64,000 bases of DNA from Gnetum montanum. Taxonomy: Eukaryota > Streptophyta > Gnetopsida > Gnetales > Gnetaceae. Shown here in pieces: positions 10,853 through 23,400 of this stretch. Under the pieces are notes generated by a model. It saw nothing but the letters and a program-made list of their open reading frames with translations. It was not told the DNA's origin and did no database searches. The translations under genes and the position numbers were made by a program. The DNA lies in assembly GCA_015680685.1 (NCBI GenBank), contig MNCI01008651.1, positions 334,120 through 398,119 of the forward strand, given 5' to 3'. Each line of letters starts with the position of its first letter. Within the stretch, counting starts at the first letter, position 1.

Positions 10853-11400
10853 TTTCAACTAAACCATTTTATTAAGGATAATAGGTAGTAGCAATATGAT
10901 GTGTAATTCCCTTTTTGTGTAATAATTTCTTCATGATATCATTAACAAAATGGATGCCCTAATCATTAATTGGGATTCATGAGTTTCCCAAGCATGGCAT
11001 TAAGTCTTCTCATAAGAACCTAATTACTATTTTAGCATCATCATGCCTAGATGGTTTTGCCAAGATTCATTTGGTAAAATAATCAATTGAAAGTAAAATA
11101 TAGTTACAAGAGTTTCTTAAAGGAAAAGGGCCCATGAAATCAATGTTCCAATAATCGAAGGGCTCATAATCCACTAAGATAGGTAACAATGGCATGTCTT
11201 GTCATCTTGTGAGTCCTTCCATTCATTGAAATTGATCACATCTCTTACAATATTCATAAGTATCTTTCAATAGAGTAGGTCAATAAAAGCTAGCATGGAG
11301 AATTTTGTGTGAAGTTTTCTTACCTGCAAAGTGATCTCCACACACTTCATCATGATTGAAAGTAATTACCTCTTGTTGTTCTTGTTCTAGAAGACATCGT
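10853..11400 (-). pseudogene. Element A integrase, N-terminal and core part
   Basis: Minus strand. Integrase inserts the cDNA copy into the chromosome. The H2C2 zinc module is visible as CGDHFAGKKTSHKI... followed by CKRCDQF. Then comes the catalytic core: first acidic residue in YWNIDFMGPFPLRN, second in the IND*GIHFVND region, and the glutamate in NGLVESM after HHIATTYYP. Stops interrupt it repeatedly. The reading is cut at 10,853 by element 1 and resumes at 3,774. Element B carries a homologous copy at 52.6-53.7 kb. Confidence 0.88.
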
Positions 11401-11639
11401 TGGATGATTTGATCTTTGCAAATCTTATACATGAATGGATCCTCCCAAATGAACCATTATTCCTTGATGATGAAGGCATGTTTTTGTCCTTTAGTATAAG
11501 GCTTTGGTAATTTTCATATAGCTAAATATTTAGCAATATCCACATATCAAGGATCTGGAACCTTAGGAATAATAGGCTTAGCCTAAAATGCAAACAATTT
11601 CTCATCCAAAAATAAATCATTAAATGTATGAGATGTCTG

Positions 11640-12005
11640 CAAATTTACATTATGCTCTAATATGAACAAATGATCTACCACTACATTTTTAGATCCCTTC
11701 TTATCATGAATTACCAAATAAAATTCTTACAACAAAAGATACCAATGAATTAGTCTATGAATTTTAGTCCATTTATTATGTAAATATTTAATAATAGCAT
11801 TATTAGTAGATACTATTACACAAAAACCAACTAAATAATAACGAAATTTATCTAAACTATACATAACCTCTAACATCTCCTTTCTAATAGTAGTATAATT
11901 AATTTTGGTGAGGTCAATGTCTTAGAAATATAATAAATAATGTATGGAACATTATCTTTATGATGATCCATAACGACTCCAATTGCAAAATCCGAGGCAT
12001 GGGTC
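11640..12005 (-). pseudogene. Element A RNase H domain
   Basis: Minus strand, directly downstream of RT. Visible are HASDFAIGVVMDHHKDN, then YIIYYISKTL, which match the family pattern ASDFAIGVVLGQR...IYYASKTL. The first part is readable; after LTSPK the frame shifts. It would remove the RNA template during cDNA synthesis. It is not functional. Confidence 0.75.
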
Positions 12006-12079
12006 ATAAGCTCAAAATATTTTCTCCAATTTGATTCTTATAACATTGATACTAAAGAAAGCTTTAATTTTAGAGTTTC

Positions 12080-12940
12080 AAATGCATTTTGACAATCATC
12101 AATCCATTTAAAAACAACATCTTTTGTAACAATTTTACCAATGGTTGAGTAGTTAGTGAAAAATATTTAATGAACCATCTATAAAAATTAGCATGTCCAA
12201 AAAATGCATGTAAATCTTTCACATTAATAGGAGGATTAAGATGGGAAATAACTTTTATTTTTTCAAGATCTACAAAAATTCCCTTTTTAATCACAATGTG
12301 GCTTAACACAATACTAGAAGAGACCATGAAATGACACTTTTCCCACGATTACCTCAAATCCTTATCAAAATACCTATGCAAGACAAATTCAAGATGATAC
12401 AAGGCATTAGAGAATGAATCACTATAGATTGAAAAGTCATCCATGAAAACCTAATGAAAAGAATCAATCATATTTGAAAAAATAAATGTCATAGCCCATG
12501 GTGTAATAAATGTTGTATCAGGAGCAGTACACAATCCAAAGGGCATACAACTAAATGCAAAAGTCCCTTATGGTGTGATAAAGGTTGTTTTATGTTGAAC
12601 CTCCAAGTTAATTGAGATCTAATTATACCTACTACAACCATCAAGAAAAGAATAAAATTCATGACCTTGAAGTTTGTCTAAAACCCTATCTAAATATGGA
12701 AGTGAAAAATTATCCTTACTTGTCCATTTATTTAATTCTTGAAAATCAATACAAACACACCACTTACTAGACTTTGTAGGAACAATTGTAATAGGACTAA
12801 CCCACACAGAATTAGAAATCAAGGAAATAATACTTGCTTGAAACAATTTCAAAAGTTCATATTTTATCACTTGTTTCAATGTTGGGTTTAGCCTCCTACA
12901 TGGTTTTTGTTGTGGTCTAGCCTTAGGCTTCAAATGGATA
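12080..12940 (-). pseudogene. Element A reverse transcriptase
   Basis: Minus strand. The start reads CRRLNPTLKQVIKYELLKL, then SVWVSPITIVPTKSS and CIDFQELNKWT, SLPYLDRVLDKLQGH and SFLDGCSRYN, the usual Athila/Tat RT order. The catalytic motif appears as FMDDFSIYSDSF near 12.43 kb, with the two aspartates retained. The thumb end reads HIVIKKGIFVDLEKIKVI then FFGHANFYRWFIK. Several stops and at least one frame change break it. It places element A firmly in the Athila/Tat side of Ty3/gypsy. Confidence 0.92.
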
Positions 12941-13561
12941 TATGCTAAAGGATGAATGGAGAAATCCCCTACTTAAGATCCAAAGGTGAACAAGAAAAAG
13001 CTTTAAGAGAATTTTTTAGAACATGTATCAATATATTTTCTTGATCAATAGCTAATCCTGAACTAATAATTAAGGGTTTATTATCCCTAACATAAATATA
13101 CTTCAAGTGAGGAGGAAGTTTATTTAAATCTAAATCTACTTCCTCATCACTTGTAATAGAAGAACAATTCTCCAATTTAAACAAATCCTCACCATCCAAA
13201 GCATCTTTCACTTGGGTACATAAAAGCTATTTTGATAATCCATAGTTACCTCTTTGTAGTCTTCCAATGTTAGAACCTGATATGCCTTGTCTCAATCACA
13301 AAATTCTAAAGAAACCATGTTTTCTATCATAGCATTGACCATATTAGGCTCAAAAAATTGAAATTGGTTATCTAGGTTATATAGATTGACTAAAAAATTC
13401 ATATTTGCAAATGTGAAAGTCATTAATCTAGTTTTTACATAAATAACTACATTCATAGTTACCAACATAAGCCTTCCTAAAATTAAAGGATAAGCATTAT
13501 TCAATGAAGATGTATAATAGTCTAACACAATGAAATTATTAGGGTATAAAACTTTGTATAC

Positions 13562-13861
13562 CTAAACTAATATATCCTCAACAATACCTTTTGGATAAAT
13601 ACTAGACCCATTAGCCAAAGAAATAGTAATATTAGGAGGTCTTATAAGATCATACGCCAATGAATGGTAAATCTGAAATGACATAATAATTACACTAGCC
13701 CTAAGATCCACTAATGCATCATGAAATTTTCTATTATGAATCATACAAGTAACCATAGGACTACTAGGATCTATTGCCTTTTTAGGCAATCTAGCCTTCA
13801 AAATATTTGTAATATTTTTAGCAAGGCTAACATGCTTAAGTATTTTAATTTTCTTTTGCAT
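13562..13861 (-). pseudogene. Element A aspartic protease
   Basis: Minus strand, an open frame of 99 codons. It contains LVDLRASVIIM in place of the usual DLGASVNLM, so the active-site glycine is now arginine (a GGN-to-AGN type change). The following ISLANGSSIYPKGIVEDILV matches the flap and C-terminal region of Athila-type proteases. It lies between gag and RT as expected. The N-terminal part (KKIKILKHVSLAKNITNILKA-like) is shared with B at about 52.1 kb. Confidence 0.85.
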
Positions 13862-13895
13862 GGAACAAAATTCCTTAAGGTATTTTTAGCATATT

Positions 13896-13922
13896 TGGAT
13901 GGGGGGTGGGGGGGCGCGCGCA
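13896..13922 (+). repeat. G-rich / CG-repeat tract in the gag-protease linker of A
   Basis: Runs of six and seven G plus GCGCGCGC interrupt very AT-rich DNA. In B the homologous position reads as ordinary coding sequence (IEDTSQYGKH), so this is a local expansion in A. Confidence 0.6.
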
Positions 13923-14559
13923 GTGGGAAGAAGATCTTCAATAGTGCTTAATAACAAAACATGTAAAGTAACATCTTTAAAAAGGTTTTCTAGTAGCTTG
14001 TCATCAACCTCATTTGATTCCAATCTATGAGGAAAAGGTACCTATGGAGAAGCAGAATTAATGGTTCCATCTAAAGTAATATTTGGATTAGGCACTTCCT
14101 TCATAGGAAGTTTCATTAAAAAGATTCTTTCATATTCTTCCTCTAATTCCCTATTCTCAATAGTCCTCATAAGAAGGTTGAAGATTAGCCTCTCTACCAC
14201 TTCGAGTTACTACATTACATTGATCAATATTGGATGACAAAACCATATGTAGTTCCTGTCTTTCTTGATACTTAGGATTTCATTCTGTTTGTGCTAGTAA
14301 TATGTCCTTAGGTTGTAAAGCTTAAATAAGCTTAATTATGTGCTCATTTTTTTGTTGTAACGTATGTTGCAAGTTTTCATTTTGCTATAGCATTTTTTGT
14401 TGAAAATCATGTTTTTGATTAGGTCTCCAAGAATGGCTAAAATTATTATTATAATTTGGATAGTTGGGCTGAAATGGAGGATGTGATTGGAAATTTTGAT
14501 TTTGATTGGGATTCCATCCCCTACCTTGTGAAGTTACACTCCTCCACTATTCACCTTGA

Positions 14560-16125
14560 CTAACTATAACATTTTCTTATTCATTGATAAAAGGTAAAAT
14601 AAGATAATCATGAGTAGTGTGGTAAATCTCTTCACAAATTATACAAGCATAAGGAAAATTGATACCTCTAGCCCATGATTGGTTAGTGTCATGAATTCCC
14701 TCATTCGTGTGAACTGACGATGCTTGTTGTGGATACTAGAATGATTAATCCTACATAATTGTATTAGATGACATAGATAAAGATGATAGTTTATTATTAA
14801 CCTCTTTAATTTGTTTTGTCAAGCTTGTCATCATGGTATGTTTTAGCATATTAGTTTTTTTATTAACATGCCAACTTTTACTTTGATCCAATATTTGATC
14901 TAACTCATCGAACACTACTTCCAATGTCATTCTTAGAATCATACCACCATAAGCAAAATCAATACTTTTTTATGTAGCAAGTGTTAAATCATCAAGAAAA
15001 AATCCTAGAAACTAACATTCTGAAAAATCATGTTTAGGGTTCCTTGCTATGATCTCTAGAATGCTTCCATCCCTATTCATAAGTTTCATTTTCTTTCTAT
15101 TGGTAGCCCAAAAGTTGTTTCTTATATTGGTGGATTTTTGCAGAAGATAAAAATTGATTCAAAAACTCATCCTTAAAACCTTCCCAAGACTAGATGGAAT
15201 ATTGTTTTAATGACCTGTACCATGATAATGCATGCAATCTAAATGCAAGAGGAAAAAGCACTCATCTTAGTATCTTCTATAACATTATTACCACATGTGA
15301 TTATTAGTGTTTCAAATGCTTGAATATGATAATATGGGTCTTCATCATCTGTATCATAGAATTGAGAAATTGCTAATAAGTTTTTAATCTCAACATCTTG
15401 ACCAATAGGCAATAAAAATGGGGATAGAGTAGTTGTTGGTTTTCTCCTCATTAAATCTTTTAATGAAAGTTGATTACACATTCCTTGATAAGGAACTTGA
15501 TTTTGAAATTATAAAAATTGAGTACTTGGGGGTACTAGATGATGAAGTAATGGATGTGGTATGTGGTGGAATCCTTGATGTGGAATATGTGGTTGAGGCA
15601 TAGATTATGTTTGGGAAGTTTGCACATTGAATATTGGTTGGATATTTTGAGGAATGTGCATTAATGATTGGGTATTAGGATAGGATTTTTGGGGTATTTG
15701 CATAAATGTAGTTTGATATGGTGCTAGTGGTTAAACAACTGTGTGACCCAACATAGAAATAGGTTATGGAGTGAAAGGAATGATAGGTTGTGCTATTGAT
15801 TAATGAATCTGAGCCACATTAGGATAGTTCATATGTACGATAGGTTGTCTCGATTGAGAAACTATTGAAGAAATATTTGATTTGTTAAGTACTTGGGTTG
15901 AGACAAGAAGAATGTGAGAAATTGGTTGATTAGGTAACAATGGCCATGTATGTTGGGTATCTTGTGTCAAAACATTGAAAAATATTTGATGATTGGCTTG
16001 TAAATGTTATTGATGAAAAATATCAAATGGATTGTTAGGAGCATTAGCATAATACATAGCATGAACTTACGAATGAAAAAATTGAGGATAAGAAGATGGA
16101 CTAGCCATTTATGTGGATAAGAAAA
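14560..16125 (-). pseudogene. Element A gag
   Basis: Minus strand. The N-terminal third is Gln/Pro/His-rich (from MASPSSYPQFFHS near 16,110). The gag core includes ISQFYDTDDEDPYYHIQAFE and LIITCGNNVIEDTKM (15,239-15,420), then a poorly readable middle and a QIKEVNNKLSSLSMS stretch near 14,780. A decayed zinc knuckle near 14.6 kb reads CIICEEIYHTTHDY, where the last cysteine of CCHC has become tyrosine; B keeps it. Many CAG/CAA codons have become stops. Confidence 0.85.
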
Positions 16126-16780
16126 AGGTTAATTGTGTTGATTTAGTAGAACCTAATTGGCCTCTAGAATTGAAAACCAATGTACCAAACCCAAATTTAG
16201 TAGGCATACGAACAATCATAGATACTCGATTGGGTTGAGTAGCATTAGAAAAAAGGGCTGAAAACTAACTCCCATTTGTAGTAACAATAATCAAAATATT
16301 AAGTCTATCTATCACTAGAATCCTAGTGCCTATACTTGTAGGAGTTTGTGGATCTACTTGAGAAATTAATGGTCTTTCCTACTAGAATGAACGTTGGCCC
16401 TTCTGATGACATTAAAATCTTCTTATTTCTTTTCTTTGATACATATAAAGAAGAAACAATATCATGTACTAATCTTTGGTCTTTCTCACAAATCCAAACC
16501 ATAAACCTATAAAAACAACTAAAAAGAAGAAAAAGAAGAGAATTAACAAAATCCAAGCCTACTATAGAAATCATTAAGTGTGAACAAGTGCTTCATCAAT
16601 TATTAGTATCTCCAAATCAATAAGAAACATTTGCACATTAATCAACATTACCTGAGATTGTAATAATTGTAATAAACACAAATTGATAGACTAATTTAAA
16701 TCCATAGAAATGATTATAATATCACTAGAAACAAAAAATAAAATAAAGTTTAAATCTAGAAAATATCACCATAATCCACA

Positions 16781-16798
16781 GTGATCGTAATGGCATCA
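16781..16798 (-). other. Decayed primer-binding site of element A
   Basis: On the minus strand TGATGCCATTACGATCAC aligns with the tRNA-Asp complement TGGCGCCGTTGCCGGGGA in its first two thirds, mostly with transitions. It sits five bases after the end of the A LTR (16,803) and opposite the equivalent B site at 49,133. Confidence 0.6.
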
Positions 16799-16802
16799 AA
16801 AA

Positions 16803-16856
16803 TGTTATATAATTTCTTATTTTGGAGTGCTTGCAATGTAGAATGTGGATGCCACT
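16803..16856 (-). repeat. Element A 5' LTR, inner end
   Basis: Minus strand. It reads CATTCTACATTGCAAGCACT..., aligning with CATTCTACAATGCAAGAACA at the end of the B LTR (about 49,100-49,118). The rest of this LTR lies beyond element 2 at 29,725-30,655. Confidence 0.75.
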
Positions 16857-17755
16857 TGATGAAGTGTCATTAGTCAATATGTCGACTAGGCTACGTATAC
16901 GGGACCGCGTATATGCGGCCCCATCGACGTAGCCTTTCATGCGTCGACATGGCCCCGTTTACGCGAGCCTATTTCAGCCTATAAATAAGAGGGCCTTCCG
17001 CCTCATTTAGGTACCTTTTAGTTAGTTGTAGCGAAGCTCTTGCATTTTGTTCCGGCAAGAGATAGAATATTTTCCAAGCGCCTGTAGCAGGTGTAAGAAA
17101 AGTGCTTGGCTCTTTATTTGAGCATTGATGTATCTGAGCCCATTGGCGTGATGGCAATAAAGATGAACTCTTCAAGCATTCCTTGCAACATTTGGACTTG
17201 GCCATTTTATGCATTCAATAGTTTAATATGTTTATGCTTTGTTAATTGCTTGTTAATTACTTAAGTTACTATTATTGTTACTTTAATCACTATTACTCCC
17301 TTATAGTTCATCAAGGCCATAAGTACGACTATCTCGAACGTAAGCCCAACACTTGGTGAACCCAGCGATGCTTAATGTCTAGTAACCCAAAAGTGCTTAG
17401 GGGATGCTCAGAACGTGCCCAGAAGATGGGATCAGATACTTATGCTAGGAATAGTTAGAATACAAATTAGGATAATTCTAAATTAGAAAATAGTTCATTC
17501 TTTACTTTCCATACTTTAATTAGCCACCAAAAGATAAGTAAAAAGCTATAAAAATCATTAGCCTTAATCTCACTTAACCATAGCAAATAGAACATCACAA
17601 GTGAGATTAGGAAGGCAACGACCGTTCTAACCCAAGGTTTTGTTGGTTAGAGTCTGGTGTATGTTAAGTGCTTATAGTCTATGGAATTCGACTGAGTCAC
17701 GTGTGAATGCCCGTGATTCGTATGGTTGGGCGTAGGGGTACCTAGTCGCTCATCA
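16857..17755 (+). repeat. 5' LTR of element 2
   Basis: U3 opens with CG-rich palindromic words: GTCGAC twice, CTACGTATACG, and GGCTACG pairing with CGTAGCC around them. TATA box CTATAAATAA is at about 16979-16988. R/U5 is clearly related to that of element 1, but U3 is not. Terminal CATCA is at 17751-17755. Confidence 0.93.
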
Positions 17756-17756
17756 T

Positions 17757-17774
17757 TGGCACCGTTGCCGGGGA
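17757..17774 (+). other. Primer-binding site of element 2 (tRNA-Asp)
   Basis: TGGCACCGTTGCCGGGGA differs from the plant tRNA-Asp complement at one base (G to A). Confidence 0.93.
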
Positions 17775-17900
17775 CTATTAGTCTTACATGCGTCATCTAA
17801 CCTTAGTGAAATTATCATTCAAGTCGTTGGAATGGACCCAGGATAGAAACATTTATGCATGCTAGGTGGATTAAAGTAAATAGTAAGGCACAACAATTAC

Positions 17901-19809
17901 ATGGACCATCTAACATCCAACATGTCTTCTCATAAGAGAGAGGTATCCAACCCACTGGTGCCACAAGAATGTCAGGTGATGTACAAGCATCCTGATGATT
18001 ATGTCCCTGACTTCAGCTTTGTCCTTCATCAGGATGAGCATCTACAATGGTGGGACATGGAGGGTAACATCGTACTACCACCCAAATGATTGGCTCTTGC
18101 GATGGTATTTCACAATCTTGGTAGACTAGGCATCTAGGACCATGGAGTGGAGTATGTCATGGAGGACCATGACTACCAGGACTATCATCCCAATGAGGCT
18201 CAACGAGCACGAGATCAGTAGTAGGTGGAAAGATATGAACACCTGAAGGGGAAATACTTTAGTAACCCCTTATTCTCACAAGGGCTGCAAGACGATGGGG
18301 ATCCCATCTTTCATGACATCCATTCTACTGAACTTCCCCTAGGGTAGTAAGTCCTTCAGTCCATTATTTAGAATAAGTCTCTAAGTGACCAAGATCCTCA
18401 AGGGGATGGAGGGTCACGAAGAAAGGATGGGTAGGATGATCGAGGCTGTCATCAGGGTAAAGGGGGATATCGACACTGGAGTGGTGGTGAGTCCTCTCCT
18501 TCTTCTCCATCCTCTTACTCTCCTATACCTTCATCCAGCTCAGGCTCTGATCGTAACTAGGGTAGAAAGGAGCGAAAGGATGGTGGTAAAAAGGTTTGAA
18601 AGGAACAACATGAGGAAACACATGAACAATCGTGCAAGCCTCACCATCATGAAAGGAGAGGTCACCAGAATCATCATAGACATCATAGTCCTCAGCAGGA
18701 CTATGATTCGGATGAGCAGTTGTTGGCTACTTGGAGCACGCTCCAAATCACCGAGGTAGTTCAAATTCCTAGTAGGCACGTAAAGGATAGTCGGATCAAG
18801 TGCGTTGATATGAATAACATCCCCAGATTTTAAGGGGGATACAATTGTGATCCGTAGACTCACTTGTAGGAATTTCATGATGCCTACACCCTACAAAACA
18901 TTGACAATGATTGGGAGAAGCTGAAGCTGTTCCCTCGCACACTCATTAAGGAAGTTGAAAGCTGGTCTTGGTCTTTAGAACTGGAATCAATTAGAAGATG
19001 GAGTACGATGCTTGAAATTTTCAATGACAAGTATCAAACGTACTTTAGAGTGGAGAATCGAGATAGCATATCCAAGGTTGGAAGCAAGGGAATCATGAAC
19101 CCTTGGATTTCGCCATGAGCAAGTACTACTCATTATTGCATCGATGCCCTAGTCATGGTTACTCTTAGCGAGCACAGCTTTGTCACATCATTGATGGGCT
19201 CTACTTTGAAATGAGAAAGACCCTAGGCATGTATGCCCAGGGACAACTGTCAAAACTAAGGGTCCATCAGCTACAACGCCTCATTGAGCAAGTGGCTAAA
19301 GAGGAAGAGGAACTTAGAAAAAAGGAGAGTGCTGAAGAATTCAATTGAGATCCTTCCCTCAGAAAAAGGGAAGTTTATTTTTGTGAGGAGGAGGAGGAAT
19401 CACCACTGGAAGTAGCGGTGAATGGAAAGACTTTTCCATTACAAAAGTTTACATTTGAAATATCGACAAAGGTTGATAAGATGTGGGACTCTTTGGACAA
19501 AAAATTCTAGAGTGTGCTGAAAATAGCAAAAAACTCTAGAGAACAAGGTAATGATTGCAGTTGGTGTAGGAAGAAGGAAGTTGAACGTGCCCAATATAAG
19601 GATAAGGGAAAAGTTACTGTAGCAGCACAGGTTGCAGACTCTGACATGGAGGAGGATGATAAATGTGGCATATGCCAATACAAACATCCTAAGGGGTGTT
19701 GTCCTGTGGTGTCACATCTCCAAGAGTCTAGGGTGTATGCATTGAATCCTTGCTTGACGAGGTAGAAAATACCCCGAAGGTTGCCTTACCCACAAGGCAA
19801 TCCCAGGTA
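17901..19809 (+). pseudogene. Element 2 gag (N-terminal and core), frameshifted
   Basis: It starts with MDHLTSNMSSHKREVSN, parallel to the element 1 gag start. A readable N-terminal stretch (YVPDFSFVLHQDEHLQWW) is followed by a charged region and by the gag core from about 18,840 (FHDAYTLQNI, LFPRTLIKEVESW, IRRWSTMLEIFNDKYQ). The frame changes near 19,060 and again before 19,514, where CGICQYKHPKGCCPV appears; element 1 has the matching YDHPKGCFPI. A TAG at the codon before the EFHDA stretch is shared with element 1, so one nonsense change is either ancestral or recurrent. The gene is cut at 19,814 by the solo LTR. Confidence 0.82.
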
Positions 19810-19814
19810 GTTCC

Positions 19815-22167
19815 TGTTGGCAACCGTTTGGGACGTGATCGCCAACGAGTGTTCTCGAATAGGATTTAGGTGCCTGCTAGTCTCTGGCAACACCAAGGCC
19901 CAGATACCTCCAAATAAACTCAGTAGTTAATGTGAGTATGTGTATGTGCTATTGCGGCGTGCGGTTGTGGAAAATGTAACGATTGTGTTGTATGTAAACT
20001 ACAAATGACTTACTTTAAAGAGATTCAGCCAACTTTGCCAAGTACTGTGAGTTCTTGAAAATTTCCTATTTTGTTCAACTGCCTAGTCTACGCGATCCTT
20101 ATAATACCTACTTGTAACAAATAAACTTTTGCAAAAAAATTTGAGCACAACTCCACAATCTACTCCTAATTTCCCCAGAGAAAGAGATAGTTCCACAAGA
20201 AAACTAGAAATAGAGCAAGATTCGATGGAAATAAGCAGAAAAGAAAAGAAAGCAGATTTGTGTAGACATCAAATATTTAAACAAGGTAAAATGACACAAG
20301 TAAACACTTCGCAATAAAGCTATCCCAAATTCAATATCTACGAATTGTTCAAACTTCCAAGGCTCAAACAAGCAATATCTTCAAGACAATCCTATTATGC
20401 TACCAAAAATTGCTGCGTAAACTACCACGTACGAGACTCCATTTTGACTAGATAATAGATGTCAACGATTGCATTCAAACAGAACCTTTAAAAGACTTGA
20501 CAATTTCTGATTGAAATACCACGAGAATTCACTTTAAAGATAAAAAGAAGCTATTCTGGTCCCATCAAAATACCAAAGATTTTCTGAACCCTCTCGACTA
20601 CTGAATTGTTCAACGGCGTGACTACAAACAGAGGCTCTCTTACAACAATCCCAATAGCAGTTCCCACACGTTGCACAATAATGAAATTTACTACTAAAAT
20701 GCTCTTAAGGCTTTTAAACACAAGCGCTTCTATGGCAAAATTTTAATAGAAATTTCTATCGGGCAACAAGAACAGTAAGAGCAATCTAAAAATCCCAAAA
20801 TTACTTGCCAAGGATGATACTATCTAAACCACTAGCTAAACAATTTAAACAAAACAAAAAATGAAATGCATAACTCACAGGACCATGACAAAGAGGCTGA
20901 AATCTTTATTCTAGCAAGCCATCTCACAAGCAATCGTTCACAATTTCTTCTTTACAAAGCTCTTCTCAAGACTCAAAGTGTCTCCAAGTGAGAGCCCAAG
21001 TGATCCCAATGTCTTCTCAAAAGTGTGATGTATGAGACCCCAATGTGATGATGATATGTTCTCCAAGTCATGATCCTCCCCCTCCTTGAAGCCTTTTTAT
21101 AGGGTTCAAAGGTAGGTAGGGAAGTTACATATTCAAAAATATCTCACCTAACTTCTCTCCCAAGTAACTTGGCCAACCAATTGGGAGATTACTTGTCCAA
21201 CAAGTTAGGAGGTTACTTGCCCAACAAGTTAGGTAAGTTACAACAACTTTGGGTGGTTTCAACCACCATAGAGATAAAAAAGCTACAATGGACAAGTGTC
21301 CTATTCAATTGACAAGTGTCTTCATGTAGTTGCCAAGTGTCTTCACTCAGTCGCCAAGTGTCTTCACTCAGTCGCCAAGTGTTCACCATGGAGAGAAACA
21401 AGTTGTAGTTGACACATGTCCCATGAAATTGACAAGTGGCCTTTCAGTTGCCAAGTTTCTTCGTTCAGTTGACAAGTGGTCACCACCATGGAGATAAACA
21501 AGTTGTAGGTGACAAGTTTCCTTGGTGGTTGAGAAGTAGCCCATTTAGTTGACAAGTGGCCATTTTGGAAACAAAAAGGCTATAGTTGACAAGTGGCCTT
21601 TGTGGTGGTTATAACCACAAAAGAGATAAAAAATGTTGCATCTGACACGTGTCTTCATAATAATCCAAATTAAAATTAGTTATAAATATTATATTTGTAA
21701 CTATTATAGGAAGTTACAACTTCCATAGGAATAAAAGTGATAATAGCGAAATGTCTCCTTTTATAGGATGTCACACAAATATCCCATAATTGTCTTTTCC
21801 TATTTAAATCATAAAATATTTTCTTTAGATCATAGTAATAGAGATAGTAATCATAATAAATATATATCTATTGGTCCCTAACTTGAAGAAATTAATCCAC
21901 GTGTGATCTTTATACTTGGTTCGTTAAAAATACTAAACACTTCCTGATCCGCAGCATCTCTGGCCATGTACCGAATGGCATTACATCTTTATTCTTCTTA
22001 GGTCTTGAGCCTTTGTGGATGTGAACCAATTAGCAAAAGCTTGTCTTAATCAACATGGTAGACTTCAAGGTGAAGAAACAAAATCTCAAAAATCTCTTTT
22101 AAATCATTCAAAAAATCACCATAACCTTATAAAGCCTGCTCCATTGAACGGCCAAAATGTGCCAACA
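19815..22167 (-). mobile_element. Solo LTR (2,353 bp) inserted in element 2
   Basis: The ends form an 8-bp inverted repeat TGTTGGCA/TGCCAACA, flanked by GTTCC and ATTCC (4 of 5 match). Removing it rejoins element 2 sequence exactly as in element 1 near 6,808. Read on the minus strand it has a TATA box CTATAAAAAGGC (21,102-21,091), a plausible leader, and AATAAAG (20,910-20,904). U3 is about 1.07 kb and rich in tandem repeats. There is no internal region, so the element was removed by LTR-LTR recombination. The family is not identified. Confidence 0.85.
21240..21625 (-). repeat. 21-bp minisatellite and palindromes in the solo LTR U3
   Basis: Degenerate units of about 21 bp built on TTGACAAGTGTCTTCA/GTCGCCAAGTGTCTTCA repeat from about 21,296 to 21,380 and, more loosely, to 21,600. 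They are bordered by the hairpin GGTGGTTTCAACCACC (about 21,250) and the perfect palindrome GTGGTTATAACCAC (about 21,605). The location upstream of the TATA box suggests an enhancer-like array. Confidence 0.75.
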
Positions 22168-23400
22168 ATTCCACCACCAGCAGCTAGGGTATTATCCAAG
22201 TGGAACACCACTGCAGCCTTATGAATACTTCCAGTAGTGGCAGCAACCACAAGCATGGGGAATGCCACCTCCAAGGAAGTAGTACCCTTACCGACAACCA
22301 AATCCTTATGGGTACTCTTCCACGGGACTCTTCCAATCACACCACATTTTAAAATTATTACAACCCCCAGAATATTTTAGACCACAATCTACATCACCCA
22401 TGGGGGAAAGCCCACATCTATACTATCCTACATCACCTTGTCCTGCCACTCCTCCACAACATCCCACTCAACTACCACCTGCTCCACCCATGCAGGGAGA
22501 GATACTGCCACAGCCACAACAGCAAAACATTGCGAGGGCTGTTAACATACAACCAGCTCCTCAGCCAAGTGGACCGAAAGCTAAGCCACAAAAACATCCC
22601 TTCTTCTGACCCAATCATGTATGCACACCCTCGCACCCACCAGTGGTTGGTGCCTCTGAACCTCAAACCGCCTCCACTGCTCCACTGCCCAAGTAGCCTT
22701 CAAACCCAACATCCTTCAATGTACAACAATCATGTTGACACACGCAGTGACCAACTGGATAAAGGCAGGTCACCTTCCCCAGAAATTGAATAATCTAGAA
22801 AGTCCCCTCATCCATCTTCAGGTGGCAGGAAATGAGCCCTGTGAAGCTCTTCTGGACTCAAGGTTAGGAGTCAATTTGATCTCACATGCAATGTACAAGA
22901 ATTGGAACTTGCCCTCATTAAAGAAGAGCAACATCAAGCTCAAATTAGTAGACCAATCCATCATTGTTTCCTTAGGAGTGGTGGAGGGCATTGTGACCAC
23001 TGTTTACGGGTGGTCCTATCCTACTGATTTCCTTGTCATCTATGTAGAGAATTACAGGGGGACTTTCCAATCATAATGGGAAGAGTCTGGCTAAGCACGA
23101 TGGATGCAAGACTAGGACTCCGAGATCTTTCCCTTGAAATTTCAAAGGAAAATCATTTTGGAAAGATTAAGAAGAAGCATGTTCCATGCATCATGTATAG
23201 TGACTCATGGTGCAACTGTGTGTAGCAGTTATGGTTCACCAAGTGGACATCCATTCAAGCATGTAGTCAGTGTACTAAAGAATCGCCAGTTCAACAATGC
23301 CTGTACGCAGCAGCCACAACTCAAGAAGGCACCCAGTGGCTGACAGCTGATCCTACTAGTAGCACATTATGCATGGAATCATCTGAGGGGCTTGTACGAG
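22168..23400 (+). pseudogene. Element 2 gag C-terminus and protease
   Basis: It resumes after the solo LTR with the Pro/Gln-rich region (22,400-22,610) and then the protease. HLQVAGNEPCEALLD aligns with YFQVVGNEPHKAFLD of element 1. The active site has become LLDSRLGVNLIS: the D is kept but the L-G following it is lost, so the enzyme could not have worked. KKSNIKLKLVDQSI and GWSYPTDFLVIYVEN continue the match. A frame change near 23,070 leads into sequence matching KVPCITYSD of element 1. A further open stretch (23,373-23,645) resembles no known domain. Confidence 0.8.

Noticed and set aside
21213-21401. Peptide repeat RLSEDTW in a minus-strand ORF
   Set aside because: It is a by-product of the 21-bp minisatellite in the solo LTR. 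A 21-bp period keeps any frame in phase.
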